64,000 nt of DNA from Drosophila pseudoobscura (GCF_009870125.1 NC_046679.1:1736001-1800000); one strand, 5' to 3'. Counted from the first letter of the stretch, positions 33,338 to 45,231 are shown. Notes: generated by a model not told the origin, from the letters alone. A program made the numbers and translations.

Positions 33338-34426
33338 TCATCTCCGCACATCGATGTTCTCCGCGTGTATCTCCTGGCTGGGCGGACGGTGGATGTATCG
33401 CGAAGAGCTCGGGAAGATGACGTCGCGCTGCTGCGAATCCTCGATGGAATGCAGCGATGGCTTCGGCGATGGCCTGGCGGTGGGCAGTGGCACAGCCGTG
33501 GGCTGGAGCGGCCCGAGGGGCGGCCGATTGGTGCCTACGATGAGGGTGCTCTTTGTGGTCTGTGCCGGTGGTCGTGGCTGGAATGTAGGCCCTACCTCGG
33601 ATGGTTTGGGTGTCGTTGGAGAAGTGACGATCGGTGGCGGTGGTGTGGGGGATTCTCCGCCATTGGGATTGTTCCAATTTGTGAAGGGGTCGCTGGGATC
33701 GGGTTGATAGTTGTTGCTGCTGTTGTTATCCCAGCCCGGACCTGTTGGTGGGTTCATTCCTCCGCCTTCGCCTCCCCATCCAGGATTCAGTCCTCCGCCT
33801 TCACCTCCCCATTCAGGATTCATTCCTTCCCCTCCCCAGGCGGGTCTTTGCGGTGGTCCCATTCCTCCTCCGTCCCATCCTGGTCTTGGTGGTGGTCCCA
33901 TTCCTCCTCCGCCCCATCCTGGTCTTGGTGGTGGTCCCATTCCTCCTCCGCCCCATCCTGGCCTTGGTGGTGGATTCATTGGTCCTGGACCACCTCCCCA
34001 TTCACGTCTTGGTGGTGGACCTCGTCCTCCTCCGTTATTGAATCCTGGTTGATTGTGGTTGCCGCCTCCACCCCATTCCCAGCCTGGAGGCCAGCCAGGT
34101 GGGGCTGGCTGTCGATTGGGAGATTGTGGAGGGCCGCGTCCGCCCATGCCATGGCCGTGTCCACGATGATGCGGTCCACCCATGCCCATGCCTGGCCATC
34201 CTCCGCCACCTTGCTGCTGTCGTTGTTGTTGTGGGTAAAAGTTGTTGTTGTTGTTGAAGATTCCGTTGAGGGCTCCGAACCCGGGAACCTGTGCTACCAC
34301 GGTGAGTCCTCCGGCAGAGGCGACGGCACTGCCACCAGAGGTGAAGGCGAACTGAGCGCCGCACGTGCGGACCCAGAGCCAGGCGATACAGGTGATGGAT
34401 ACAATGGAAACCGAAGATCGCGTCAT
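33338..34426 (-). CDS. Secreted Gly/Pro/Trp-rich repeat protein
   Basis: Single exon, 362 residues from the Met at 34426, which begins the signal peptide MTRSSVSIVSITCIAWLWVRTCGAQ. The open frame extends further upstream but that part has no coding character. The centre contains a tandem protein repeat of about 13 residues (P-P-P-R-P-G-W-G-G-G-G-M-G and variants) encoded at about 33740-34010. The C-terminal third is Pro/Thr/Ser-rich. No enzymatic motif. Likely extracellular; function unknown. Confidence 0.7.
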   Translation of the reverse strand: MTRSSVSIVSITCIAWLWVRTCGAQFAFTSGGSAVASAGGLTVVAQVPGFGALNGIFNNNNNFYPQQQRQQQGGGGWPGMGMGGPHHRGHGHGMGGRGPPQSPNRQPAPPGWPPGWEWGGGGNHNQPGFNNGGGRGPPPRREWGGGPGPMNPPPRPGWGGGGMGPPPRPGWGGGGMGPPPRPGWDGGGMGPPQRPAWGGEGMNPEWGGEGGGLNPGWGGEGGGMNPPTGPGWDNNSSNNYQPDPSDPFTNWNNPNGGESPTPPPPIVTSPTTPKPSEVGPTFQPRPPAQTTKSTLIVGTNRPPLGPLQPTAVPLPTARPSPKPSLHSIEDSQQRDVIFPSSSRYIHRPPSQEIHAENIDVRR

Positions 34427-35055
34427 GATTGAGTAATGGAGCGATCCGACGATCGCCCAAGCACTACGACAGGCGGATTCTAACTGTGGGGGGGAATTTT
34501 TTCCGTCGTATGCGATAACCGTGGATGCTTGACCGATCACTGAAAACCTGTCTCTGTCCCACCACTGGCGGTGAGAGAAGAGAGCTACCACAGAGATCGC
34601 TCGCTCTCTAACGATCACCGTGGCAATAATCTTCATAAACAAACAAAAGCCGAAAAAACATCCACTCAAGCGTCAAGTGCTTCGTCTTGCCTGCTGATGA
34701 TCTCTGGATCTTTGTTATTGCTTTGGATGTGGAATGGGGATGTCCGCTGTCCGCTGTCCGTTGTCCGGTATGCCGATCTACCATTCGCTTGGCTTGGTCT
34801 TCCAGTGCGTGGCGCATGGTGCGTGCCCTGCATGCTGATCGTGACAATCCATCTCATATATATTCAGCATAATCCATTGAGTCGCGACTCTGACCAGTGC
34901 GCGCGCGGTCTGGCCCCAGATCTTCCAGAGATCCCGACTGTTTTTATGGGAATACGAGCTCGAAAAATAAACCATTTTAACCAGCTAGACCGCAATGTGT
35001 CACCATCTTCATCAGCATAATAGCTCCCAATCAGATCCCAACTCCGTTCCAAGGG
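34427..35055. other. Intergenic spacer
   Basis: Upstream DNA shared by the minus-strand Gly/Pro/Trp-rich gene and the plus-strand Gly/Tyr-rich gene. A short repeated run of the type GTCCGCT occurs at about 34740-34760. Nothing else is supported. Confidence 0.4.
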
Positions 35056-35063
35056 TATAAATA
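35056..35063 (+). promoter_or_regulatory. TATA box
   Basis: TATAAATA lies 79 bp before the ATG of the Gly/Tyr-rich secreted protein at 35135. Confidence 0.7.
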
Positions 35064-35134
35064 GAGGAGCACTGCGTAGATCGGCGGCCAGAACTAGAAG
35101 CGATCCGTGATAGAAGAGCACAGAAAAATCCATC

Positions 35135-35536
35135 ATGAGAATACGAGCTCCCTTGTTGATGATCCTCACGCTGCTGATCGCCAGCTGCCTGGACTGGGGC
35201 AGTGCCTTGTTCCTAAAGAGTTGGAAGAAGTACAAGGGATCCGGAGGAGTACAGAACTATGGAAACTACGGATATGGGAACTCTGGTTACGGGTACAACG
35301 GTTATGGGAACAGTGGGTATGGAAACTACGGATATGGGAAGTACGCTGGTGGCTATGGGTATGGCTATCCCTCGTACCAGTCGAACGGTTATAGAGGCGG
35401 AAGACGACCCAGCTCTGGGCAACGCCAAGGACGCACCTACTCGGAAATTGCCCGAGTCCTGAAGCCCGATGGTTACGTGGGTCTTGGCGGCAGCCGTTTC
35501 CTGCCCCGTACTCCATTCTCAGTCCTCTGGGGCTGA
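35135..35536 (+). CDS. Secreted Gly/Tyr-rich protein with C-terminal GR-T-Y-IARV module
   Basis: Single exon, 133 residues. The signal peptide is MRIRAPLLMILTLLIASCLDWGSA. Residues about 40-80 are GYGN-type Gly/Tyr repeats. From residue 100 a non-repetitive module follows (RTYSEIARVLKP, then GGSRFLPRTPF). The same module, with conservative changes, ends the 71-residue protein at 37327-37542, so the two are paralogues that differ mainly by gain or loss of the Gly/Tyr region. TATA promoter; a poly(A) signal follows at about 35585. Function unknown; a secreted peptide or cuticle component is possible. Confidence 0.75.
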   Translation: MRIRAPLLMILTLLIASCLDWGSALFLKSWKKYKGSGGVQNYGNYGYGNSGYGYNGYGNSGYGNYGYGKYAGGYGYGYPSYQSNGYRGGRRPSSGQRQGRTYSEIARVLKPDGYVGLGGSRFLPRTPFSVLWG

Positions 35537-37261
35537 GATTAGTTAGGTTTTCGTTATTTAAGCACTATTATGTATCATCTCGAAATAAAAAGAGTGAAAG
35601 TTCCATCTACTAATTGGCTATGCCAATTAATTATAACTTCAACGTGTTATGTGCATCACTTGAGCGAGGCTGTGATTCGTTTATAGTAGTCTATAGAAAT
35701 TTATGATCACTTGTTCGCACTCCAACACTAGACGCGTCCAGCGGCCAGTGTTCATCACAGGAACGTGACGGAAATGCGAATGAGAGATGTCGTGCCTCCG
35801 TTTCGGATGTTTGCAGCTGGATTGAGCCCCCTGCTGCTCACTCGGTTATTGGGATAGTTACAGTACATTCCCCTTGATGACACCTGAAGACCTTGAAAGC
35901 CAAGATCTGTCTGGTAATTCCATGGGACTTTACACACTCATTGGATTAACATTTATTCAGAACATTTGAATATGAAGATGGGATAGTGCATTCCTCTAGG
36001 GGAGGTATGCTAGTGGGGAGATCTTCCATCTAGAAAAATTAATTGGAGTGTTTCTAAAGACCTCGAAAGCTCAGACTTGTATTTGAATGCGGATCTGAGA
36101 CACTATGGGGAATACGGGTACAAGTTTGGAAGGCACTTGAAACTGATCTCTCAGTTATTCTTATGGGAATAGGATAGGTATATTTCTATAAGACCCTTTA
36201 AACTGATCTCTCAATATTTCGTATAGTAGTCATCAAACAAAAAATCTGCTGAGGAGGATTTCCTTCTGGAAATTCCATTAAATCTTACTCATTCATTGCA
36301 ATGGACGTCGTTATAATGATTCTGCAATAGGAATGCATAATACATAGAGTAGAAGCCCCTTTCCCATCGACAAATTTCTGAGAACGCCTTATTAATCAAG
36401 AAATTTTCGTTAACCGAGTGACTTACACACATTTCCCAGGCCCCGAACTGAAAAATTTTTATGATCTTAATGACCCGAAACGGTGTGTAGTGGAGTGGAA
36501 TCATCTGACTGGATCATCAGGGCATACAAGTGTGGTATATATAGCCTCCTATATGTACCCGCTTAAGTACCCATGATTCAGGCTAAGTAAGTGAATCAGT
36601 TTCTAGGACTTCCCCCTGCGCACTTGGTGCATTGAGGAAGCGATAAACAGAAACCAGATCTGAAAGATCTCGACCCAAAAGCTGACATTACAGGAAGGAA
36701 GAGTGGAAGAGTCGAAGCATGTTATGCCACGAGTATTTGCACCAGACATGGCAAATGTTTATGCAAGAATTTGCTAATACGACTCGGCGCACCTACTCGT
36801 ACCTATGTATGTACGTACGTCATTACCGTCAGAGTCGTCAGAGTTGTTAATTAGAATTTAAGTAGTGAGAGTCCCAATGCTGGGCTTGGGGTCTAGCCGT
36901 GCGAGTGCTCGCACAGGCAAATCATTCACCTGGCAATTAGAGTCAAGATCAGGTGCGGAGCATAGATGTGCTGACTCACTGGAACTACTCGTACTTCTCG
37001 TATCTATCGATCGGATAACGGGCCGCTTCGCTCAGTGTGAATGACTTGCTTGGGGCGGCGTGTCTGTAAATATTGAGAAAACAAAACGATCGTAAAAAGC
37101 ACAATGATCAGACGACGGACACTACGTGAGCAGAATGAGACGCAGTCTGTTCTTTCGGATTCGCATTCGGATGCGAATGTGGAGCCAAAACCTGATTGAT
37201 AAGCCCACAGCTGAGAAAAGCAAGAACCGATCGGTTCAGTACCCCCATCCGAACAGATCCA
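35537..37261. other. Intergenic region between the two module-bearing peptide genes
   Basis: About 1.7 kb without a supported gene. Some phrases recur loosely (around 35880-35950, 36060-36090 and 36120-36210), hinting at old decayed duplications, but not clearly enough to annotate. A TATATATA sequence at about 36534 could be a promoter, but no open frame follows it. Confidence 0.4.
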
Positions 37262-37299
37262 TATAAATAGGACAGTCGGCGGCAACACTGCAGCTCAGT
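37262..37299 (+). promoter_or_regulatory. TATA box and initiator
   Basis: TATAAATA at 37262-37269 is followed by an arthropod initiator TCAGT at 37295-37299, spaced about 33 bp apart as in Drosophila TATA-Inr core promoters. It would give a 5' UTR of about 30 nt for the peptide gene at 37327. Confidence 0.75.
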
Positions 37300-37326
37300 T
37301 CCAGAGGCACCATCTCCACAAGCACA

Positions 37327-37542
37327 ATGGCCCACACCAAAGGATTTCTTCTCAGCCTGATGGCCGTCCTGGTCCTCCTTCTCTCCACGGCTTCCGGCTC
37401 TCCCGCCAGAGGATACTTTGGTTCACCCCAACGCGGAGGACGCAGCTACACGGACATTGCCCGAGTGGTCAATCCCAATCCATACGCCTTCGTTGGATCC
37501 AGAAACTATCCCGGTCAGCCCTTCTGGCCAGTGGGAAAATGA
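37327..37542 (+). CDS. Small secreted peptide with GR-S-Y-IARV module
   Basis: Single exon, 71 residues. The signal peptide is MAHTKGFLLSLMAVLVLLLSTASG; the mature peptide would be about 47 residues. From residue 39 the module RSYTDIARVVNP, then VGSRNYPGQPFWP, matches the C-terminus of the protein at 35135-35536. No cysteines, so not a disulfide-stabilised antimicrobial peptide. Strong TATA-Inr promoter and a poly(A) signal at about 37722. The precise function is unknown. Confidence 0.8.
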   Translation: MAHTKGFLLSLMAVLVLLLSTASGSPARGYFGSPQRGGRSYTDIARVVNPNPYAFVGSRNYPGQPFWPVGK

Positions 37543-38196
37543 TAACTTCCAGAAGTCTCCTCTCATGGCTAAGAAGAGTACAAGACTTGACTCAGGTTTT
37601 CATGGTGCAGTGGACTGAAGTACCTGAAATACTCCACCACTCTAGAATAAGCTAAGATATAGTAGTAGTCGTAACTTAAGCAGTGAGTCGAAACTATACT
37701 GAAAGTATTACTAAATCGGAAAAATAAATGTTAACTACTCAGAGACCTTACAGATGTGTGTTGATTGGAGTTCTCTTATATACACTATTCAGAGTGAACC
37801 TTTTTAGTATCTACTTGCAAAGATTTGGTCTGCTGGAAAATGGTAAAAAAAAGAATGTCCCCATATCTTTTATCAAATTAATAAGCTGAGAAATATATTT
37901 GTATTGCCCCCACCAAGTCTTACCAATTGTTGGTCAAGTCTGTGATTTATAAGGAATCGAATTAGGAGAACATTCCTTTTCTATCCTCCCTTACATCATG
38001 AGTGGCATATTGTACCCTCACATTAACACTAATTAAGCAGCTTTTAATGAATAATTTCCATTAAGGACAACAGCCACGCCCCTTCCATATTGGTTTCCAA
38101 TGGAAATCTATGACAGAAACTTCAATCGTCAAAAAGCAGGCAGCAACAGCAGACATAGTCGAAGAACATTAAAGAACAACGATAAGAGTCGTCAAC
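37543..38196. other. Intergenic spacer before the pickpocket gene
   Basis: Contains the 3' UTR and poly(A) signal of the small peptide gene, then A/T-rich DNA. No further feature recognised. Confidence 0.4.
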
Positions 38197-40287
38197 ATGG
38201 TTAATATGGAGGCCACATCGAATGCCATATGGTGGATTAAGAACCCAAGGAATCCGAAAGCCAGAAGAACCAAGGGACCTTCTGGTCAGCGCAAGAAATC
38301 CTTGGGCTCAGCTTTTTGCTTGGACATGGCTGATCTGCTGCGAAACATATCCCTGCAGGGATACAACAAACTATTGTCGCCAGATATAACCCTAGGACAA
38401 AGGTGGGATGCGGAAATACACATGTTACGATGACTCTTTCTTTCTTTCCTACAGAATGATTTGGCTGTTGCTGCACACCACCACAACCGTCTCCCTAATC
38501 GTGGTGCTATCTTTGACCTGGGAACAGTTTGTGGCCCAGTCCTTTGTGACCAATCTGAAGGATCCGCTCTATCCTCTTGAGAATGTGCCCTTTCCGGCGG
38601 TCTCCATATGCTCCAACAATCGCATTTCCAAGGTGGCAGCCATCAGATATGCGACCGAGCTGTGAGTTTTCCAACTACTGATCTCCTAAATCCAATACGA
38701 TTCCTTAAAATTGTTCCTGTGGACAGACAAGCCCAAAGTCCTATAAGTCGACCCGTGGAATACTATCTGGAGCGTCTGCTGTACCTTCGAGAGTTCTACG
38801 TTCATGTGGGTGTCGTCGTGGACACAGACGACTTTGGCAGCTTTCAAACCTTTCTTGACGTCTTTGGGACTTGGGACAACGAGACCTTTTTCGACACCCG
38901 ACGCATCATGAAATTGGTGAGCTTCAAGCAGAGTTTCCCCACATAATTTTATCTGTGAAGTGTGGCTTTTTAGCTGACGCCCAAATGCCAGAGCTATGTG
39001 CTCAAGTGCACACTGGCCAATGTGGATATTCCCTGCTTCAGCAAGGCCGCCTTCCAGGAGAGCCTCACCCAGTACGGCCCCTGCTGTACGTTCAACATGG
39101 AGAACAGGTACGTTTTTGTTCGAAAAAATTAAGCAAATTAAATGGGTTTCCTCGGCAGACTGAAGCAGCGCAACTTCAAGAATCGTCTGGCCAGTGCAGA
39201 GCTCGGTCTCACTGTTGTTCTGAACTCCAGCCACGCGGACCAGTTTGCGCCAATCCTGAACACCGACGGGTACATTGTGCTCATCCACAGTGCAGACAAC
39301 TACGCTTCAGTTACCTCCTCGAATGCGCTGGAGATGTTTCCCGGCCAGCGGGAGGAAACTGCCCTGCAAATCCACGCTCGAGTCGTGGACACCGATGACA
39401 GCTTGAACTCCTTCTCCCCTTTTGGTGTACGGCTAAGGAGCATTTGCACATGCTTCAGAAATGGTTCTCACTTTGTTCAATCCGTTCCAGAGACACTGTT
39501 ACTTTGACCACGAAGCCCAGACTTCCGGTAGCGAACAGCAACGACTGCTGAGGTCCACTTACACCTTTCCCAACTGTGTGACCAGGTGTCGGATTCGCAG
39601 CATAATAGCCCTATGCCGCTGCCTGCCGTTCCAGATGCCGCTCGAACTGGTGGAGAACCTCGATGGTGTTGTCTACTGCACCCTTGGCCATGTACCGTGC
39701 ATCAATCAGTACTTGTGTGAGTGGACGCCTTCCGCCAACAACTGCAGATCTCTCTCATATCTCTCCCACAGTCAAGTGGCGCAACGTTTTGACGGAGCGT
39801 CATATGATATTCGGTCTAGAGCGGGAGATCGAGGAGGCTTTGTACTGTCCACACTGCCTGCCCTCGTGCAACGACGTCCTGTATGGAGTGTCCTTGAGCG
39901 CCCTGCCCATCGACAACTACTTGGCTACCCTGAAGCTCGATGACAACAACCAGACGGAGTTCGATTCGGATATCTCCGTTTTGAGGGTCTACTTCGGCGA
40001 TCAGTATGCCCAATACTACATCCGATTGCTGAATAATGCCTGGTTCGAGGTGTTCAGTGAGTTTCTAGTCTTGTCCTCAGAGATATGGCCTTCATATGTT
40101 GTGGGTTTCAGGTACCATTGGCAACATCATGTCCATCTTTGTGGGCTTTTCGATGGTGGCCATCTTCGAAATCCTTTACTTCCTGTCCAAGCACATTTAT
40201 ATTGGCTGCAACCGCATCGTCGAAAAGAACCATGACGACAGAAAGGCCAAGGAGCTGGAGGAAAAAAAGTTGTTCATATGTCCATAG
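38197..40287 (+). CDS. Pickpocket (DEG/ENaC) sodium channel subunit
   Basis: Exons 38197-38402, 38455-38661, 38727-38916, 38974-39107, 39159-39426, 39491-39716, 39772-40056 and 40112-40287 give 563 residues in one frame. The first membrane segment is IWLLLHTTTTVSLIVVLSLTW, followed by the family motif VPFPAVSICSNN. The Cys-rich extracellular loop includes CCTFNMEN. The second membrane segment contains the pore signature (FVGFSMVAIFEILYFLS). DEG/ENaC channels are trimeric amiloride-sensitive cation channels used in fly chemosensation, mechanosensation and fluid clearance. The exon 5 donor (GTACGG) is weak and that join is the least certain. The individual ppk orthologue is not identified. Confidence 0.88.
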
Positions 40288-40452
40288 GAAAACCATCGGA
40301 AATCAATCCGAGCATCCAAGAATTCCCCTATGAAGAACACTTTTCGAATATACTCAACAATAAATTCGAACAATTTCGAATTCTGAAATTCATCAGTATC
40401 CAAAAAACACTTACTCATCTGTTCGTAATTTAAGTATACCAAAATTGTCTGT

Positions 40453-41487
40453 ATGTTTCATGTAGTTAGGTATTTCGCCAAGGTCTCGGAGCTATCCAGT
40501 CCAAATCCTGCCAGTTTCAACTATGATAAGCAGGGAAAGGATTGGCAGGTGGAGCCCGGAAAACAGCAGTCTCCCATTCCGCTAGTCCAGAGTGAAGTAA
40601 GGACCTTCAATGGCTTTCAACACACTAAGTTTAAGGTCTGCCCCAAAGGCACTTAGGCACGAGGCCCGACAGCTTGTGTTCTTCAACTATACGAAGCCCC
40701 TGTACAAGCCTTACCTGACACACAACGGGCACACGGTTCGCATGAACATTTCAGAGACAGTTGAGAAACAGAATCCCGCTCTCGCTGGCTCCAATCTGAA
40801 AACGGTCTATTTGGCCCAGCAGCTGCACTTCCACTGGGGCTCCGAGAAGAGCCAGGGATCGGAGCACACCATAGACAGCCAGCGATACGACGGAGAGCTG
40901 CACATTGTCCACAAGAACATCGCCTACGAGAGCAATCAGGAGGCAGTACTTCATCCAGATGGCTTCGTGGTATTGGCTGTCATGCTGCGGTGCCCGGAGG
41001 TTCCCCAAATGGAGTCGCCAGCAATGAATGAGATTTGCAAAGAGGTCAAGCTGCTCAGAAAGTGCTACGACTCCTCACAAGTGAAGGCTGAAATTTCACT
41101 GGTAGATCTGTTTGCTGGCATCGATATGGATACATTTTTCACCTACAAAGGTTGGTTCACTTCTGTAGGGATTTGCAGATTATATTATACTCCCGTCTCA
41201 TAGGCTCCCTTACAACACCGCCATGCTATGAGACAGTGGACTGGTTTGTCTTTCCGGACTCCCTGGACATACCCAAGGAGATTGTGAGTATAGCCTGGCA
41301 CCAATACAGCATCGCTACTGATTCCCATTTCTTGTAGTGGCAGAACTTCTGGCAGCTGAAGGATCGCAGTGGCAAGCGTCTCATTAATACGTATCGTGAC
41401 TTGCAGGCTCCCAATGCACGTCCTGTGTATCTTTGTACGGGCCAAGAGCCAAAGGAAATACCTAAAAATCGTCCAAGTGAATTATAA
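40453..41487 (+). CDS. Alpha-carbonic anhydrase
   Basis: Exons 40453-40596, 40649-41150, 41204-41283 and 41338-41487 give 291 residues. All active-site residues are present: proton-shuttle His76 (NGHT), zinc ligands His108, His110 (HFHWG) and His133 (ELHIVH), Glu120 and the gatekeeper Thr in SLTTPPC. The usual QSPI motif is near residue 40. It hydrates CO2 to bicarbonate. An apparent frameshift near 40600-40656 is resolved by a 52-nt intron (40597-40648). The start is uncertain: the Met at 40453 gives no signal peptide, and an upstream exon may exist, although only 165 bp separate it from the pickpocket gene. It may therefore be cytosolic or incompletely modelled. Confidence 0.88.
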
Positions 41488-41754
41488 ATTTTGAAAAGTG
41501 CAACTGCTGTTTTACCTACCCCTCCAGTGACAGCTTTATAAGCTTTCCGCTACCCTCTAGAACGCTTAGCTTTGGAAGCTTTGCGCCAGCTGACGCCCGC
41601 TTTCGACCCCCAACCCCAAGTGGCAGGCCGTGAATGCATTTTCCAGCTGCGTAGCAAATCAACTGGTGTCGCACGGAAGTGTTCCTTGCACTTTCCTTAA
41701 TTACAGTCGAGAAAAACATGAAAGGATTGACCGGGGGTGCTGCACCACAACGTA

Positions 41755-42809
41755 ATGGATCGAGAGGAAATTGTATGGGTCAGGAAGGAGGACGCCCGCG
41801 TCCCCGGCAAGCTGCCAATCGTCTATTCAAAGAGCTACGCAGTGCGCTTCCATGGCCTTGAACGCCTGCACCCCTTCAACGCGGCCAAGGGCAAGCACAT
41901 ACACAAGGTATGTATGCCTCGCCGTGCCGCCCACTCGCTTGCCACTCAGGCTCTTCTCTGCCGCAGGCTCTGTGCGCCGAACTTTCGCTGGTCGAAGGCA
42001 GCTTCTACGAGCCCGAGGAGCTCACCAAGCACCAGCTGCGTCGCATTCACACCCGCGAGTACCTGCGTTCACTCCGGTGGAGCCTGAACGTGGCCCGCAT
42101 CGCCGAGGTGTCGCTGATGGCTTTCGTTCCCAACAAGTACCTGCAGCAGGCCTATCTGCGTCCGATGCGCTTCCAGGCGGCCGGCTCCATTCTGGCCGGA
42201 AAACTGGCCCTGGACTATGGCTGGGCCATCAACTTGGGTGGCGGCTTCCACCACTGCTGTTCAAACAGGGGCGGCGGCTTCTGTCCCTACGCAGACATCT
42301 CCTTGCTGATTGTCCGTCTCTTTGAGCAGGAGCCCTGCCGCGTCCGCCGCATCATGATTGTCGACCTGGACGCCCACCAGGGAAACGGGCACGAACGCGA
42401 CTTCAACAACTGGGAGACTGTCTTCATACTGGACATATACAATGCTTTCATCTACCCCAGAGACCATGCCGCCAAGCTAAGCATTCGCTGCGGCGTGGAG
42501 CTGCAGAACCAGACCGAGGACGCCTACTACTTGCGGCAGCTCAGCCGCTGCCTGATGCAGTCCCTAGCCGACTTCCGGCCCGATGTGGTCATCTACAATG
42601 CCGGCACCGATGTCCTCAAGGGAGATCCCCTGGGGAACCTGGACATCTCCGCCGAGGGGGTCCTGGAGCGCGACCGATTGGTGTTTAGCACTTTCCGTGC
42701 CCTAGGCATCCCGGTGGTCATGCTGCTCAGCGGTGGCTATACGAAGGCCTCCGCACACGTCATTGCCGATTCAATTGTCAATCTCCGGCAGCACGGACTA
42801 CTGGACTGA
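41755..42809 (+). CDS. HDAC11: Histone deacetylase 11 (class IV), intact copy
   Basis: Exons 41755-41907 and 41967-42809 give 331 residues, close to human HDAC11 (347) and collinear with it. Active-site elements are present: His146-His147 in GGGFHHC, zinc ligands Asp186 and His188 in DLDAHQGNGH, Asp266 in NAGTD, and Tyr309 in SGGY. HDAC11 enzymes are efficient lysine defatty-acylases with weak deacetylase activity. Start: the first ATG (41755); the frame extends upstream only through non-ATG codons. The gene is partly duplicated at 47704-48687, and a 135-bp piece of exon 2 (42616-42750) is captured twice inside the inverted repeat at 45232-46706. Confidence 0.95.
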
Positions 42810-43431
42810 GGGAAGACATCGGTTTTAAAGAGAACTTGTATTGATATTAGGAGTATTTTACGAGTGACTCACCGCAATAGATGGAAATGTAACTCTGGCT
42901 GATGGAAACGTGCGCTGTGAAAGGAAACATGATGAGTGATTTAACCCCAAACAATCTCTACCACGGGAGGGCGAGCTTGATGAATCCAATGAGATGGGTT
43001 TTAAATGCATATCTCATTGTATTCACAACTAAATTGGACATTTAGTTCACACCTTATCAAAATTTATTAAACGTACATAAGTTAAAGTCGTTATTAGAAT
43101 AGTTATTCGCCTATGTCTTCTATGAAGTTATGATTTCAGATCATTAAGTTCAGTATAGTATCGTATCGCAGGGATGCAGAAGGTATAAATATCTCCCTCG
43201 ACTTAGGATTAGATAGCAGCAGTCAGTATCTTGTCAATATTTGTACAGACATGTGTTCCTTGGCATCCGTAGAGATTTGCGTTATATCTTTTATAGTTTC
43301 TTCTCTATATACAATCCAAAGCGGACCGGGGCAGGGGACAGGGAACCGGGTAGCGGGAAGGTTGAACGAACATTCCTTCTTATGGATGATGTGCATGTGT
43401 ATGTGTTTGCTGTCGCAATTGGTTAAGTGTC

Positions 43432-43467
<36 letters not shown>

Positions 43468-44009
43468 GATACAAAATAGTCGCTAAAGGCTAATTTACTC
43501 GTTTAAAATACAAAAATACATACAAATAAATGTTCACTTAATGGTTTAAATTATACGAATTAGAATATCATTTAGTGTCTTTTCGTTAGATGTTTTTCAG
43601 ATCACTTTCAGTGGATGCTTTACCCATGACTTCCTTATGCCTAGATCTTCTGGCTGCGCGCGTGATCCGCTGACTAACAGGCCGTCGGGGGCGGTAACCT
43701 AGAAGAGCCCACACGTGTCAAAGAGAAGGTGGTTCGATCGACCGATTAATAGCTAACTACTCTTAAAACTTCAGTCGAATAAAGTTTAGCATGCAGATAT
43801 TTTGGGAATGAGTCGCTCAACATGATGATGACGTCGCTGTGGCAGTTGTTCAATCTCAACCAAACAATCTAAAAACAATAAAGCTCAAATAAATATTACA
43901 ATGAAAACAAATTAAAAGACAAAAGACTAGAGTCTATGGGAGAGAGATGGAAGCAAAAGTTGATGAACAGTTTTGCGATGGTGCAAGCAGATGATGCAGC
44001 TGATGAGAC
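42810..44009. other. HDAC11-Nicastrin 3' spacer with TA microsatellite, copy 1
   Basis: About 1.2 kb between two convergent genes. A (TA)n tract lies at 43435-43461. No gene is supported; the small frames around the microsatellite are not coding. The duplicate is at 48688-49891, where the TA tract (49313-49341) is a few bases different in length. Confidence 0.6.
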
Positions 44010-45231
44010 TTACGCGGCATTGCTTGCCGGCAGATCCTCGAAGAGGACTTCCGAGCGCGAGCTAATGATGTACACCACGCAGAAGGAGACGATGAGCACC
44101 ACAATGCCGACACTGAGCGTTGTGACCTGGTGCACATTGGACGGACGCAGGAAGATGCGTGCACTAAACAGCGACCAGGTGGATTCAGTCCATGTAGAGT
44201 AGTTGCCCGACCGCCAATCGTAGTCTGCAAAGGAAGCGGATCGCAGATATTATAAGCTGGTCGATGAAACTGCAGTTGTATAGCTCACCATCAATCAGAA
44301 AGGCGGGGCTCAAGGCAGAGCTGTAGTTCTGTGTGGTGAGACGGCACTCCCCGACACCGTTGAAGCCGGCAAAGTAGTGCAGCGGCAAGATGGTGCAGTT
44401 GTCTTTGGGTATCTTTGGCTGCTTTTGCGAGAGCAGATAGCCCAGCACTCGGTAGGTCCATCCGGATGACTCTTGTGGGCCGCCCAACACGCTTACATAC
44501 CTTTAAATGGCATTAGTTAGAATGGTTTTAAATAACGGTTTGTAATAACGAGCTTACCGCATCGGAGGCATGGGCAGACCCTTGGGACTGCCTGGATAGG
44601 AAGCGGCCTTGAAGAGAGGGCAGTCTGCAGACAGCAGGAAACAGTAGAAGAACTCGTCGGCCAGCACGGGGTTCGCCACCTTGCTCCCTGTGTACTCCTT
44701 ACCGGTGAGCGTCTCGTAGAGCGCCATGGCCACAATGGAGGACACGTTGCGCACTTTCATCTGCAGAGAATCAGCTTTGAAGTTCTTGGTGTCGCCCACA
44801 TCGGGTAGCAATGTGAAATCTTGACTAGTGTTGCCATAGTTAAAGGCCACGTTATCCGCATCATCGTAGATGGAGTGATAGTACTTATTGGCTGGCTTTG
44901 CATTCAAAATAAGGGCCGGAAACTTTGGGTCGCGCCGCAGGAAAGACTGTGCCGAAGTGGGTGGTATATGGTAGCTCATTTCCGATTGGATGTTCAGATT
45001 GAAGCCATAGCGGGGCGACTGGGCATAGTTGTTAAGCTGCTGCAGCAGCTTCTGAGCGAGTGGCGTGCCACTCAGGGCGTGCAGCTTGATGTTCGCTATA
45101 TCATCCAGTGTGCCAATGTCCAGCATGAACTCAATGTTGTCAAACGTGATGAGGTTGCGACGAGCGGACGACTTGGGGAAAGCAAATCTCTCTACGTCGT
45201 AGACGAAGCGCTGAGATCCGATATAGTCATA

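Noticed and set aside
35755-36504. Minus-strand frames in the spacer between the two peptide genes
   Set aside because: No signal peptide, no module match and no promoter; loosely repeated phrases only.
40597-40656. Apparent frameshift or stop in the carbonic anhydrase gene
   Set aside because: A 52-nt intron (GTAAGG to AAAG) restores a single frame with QSPIPLVQSE joined to ALRHEARQLVFFNY.
43435-43461. TA tract as a functional element
   Set aside because: Simple microsatellite that differs in length between the two copies; no other support.
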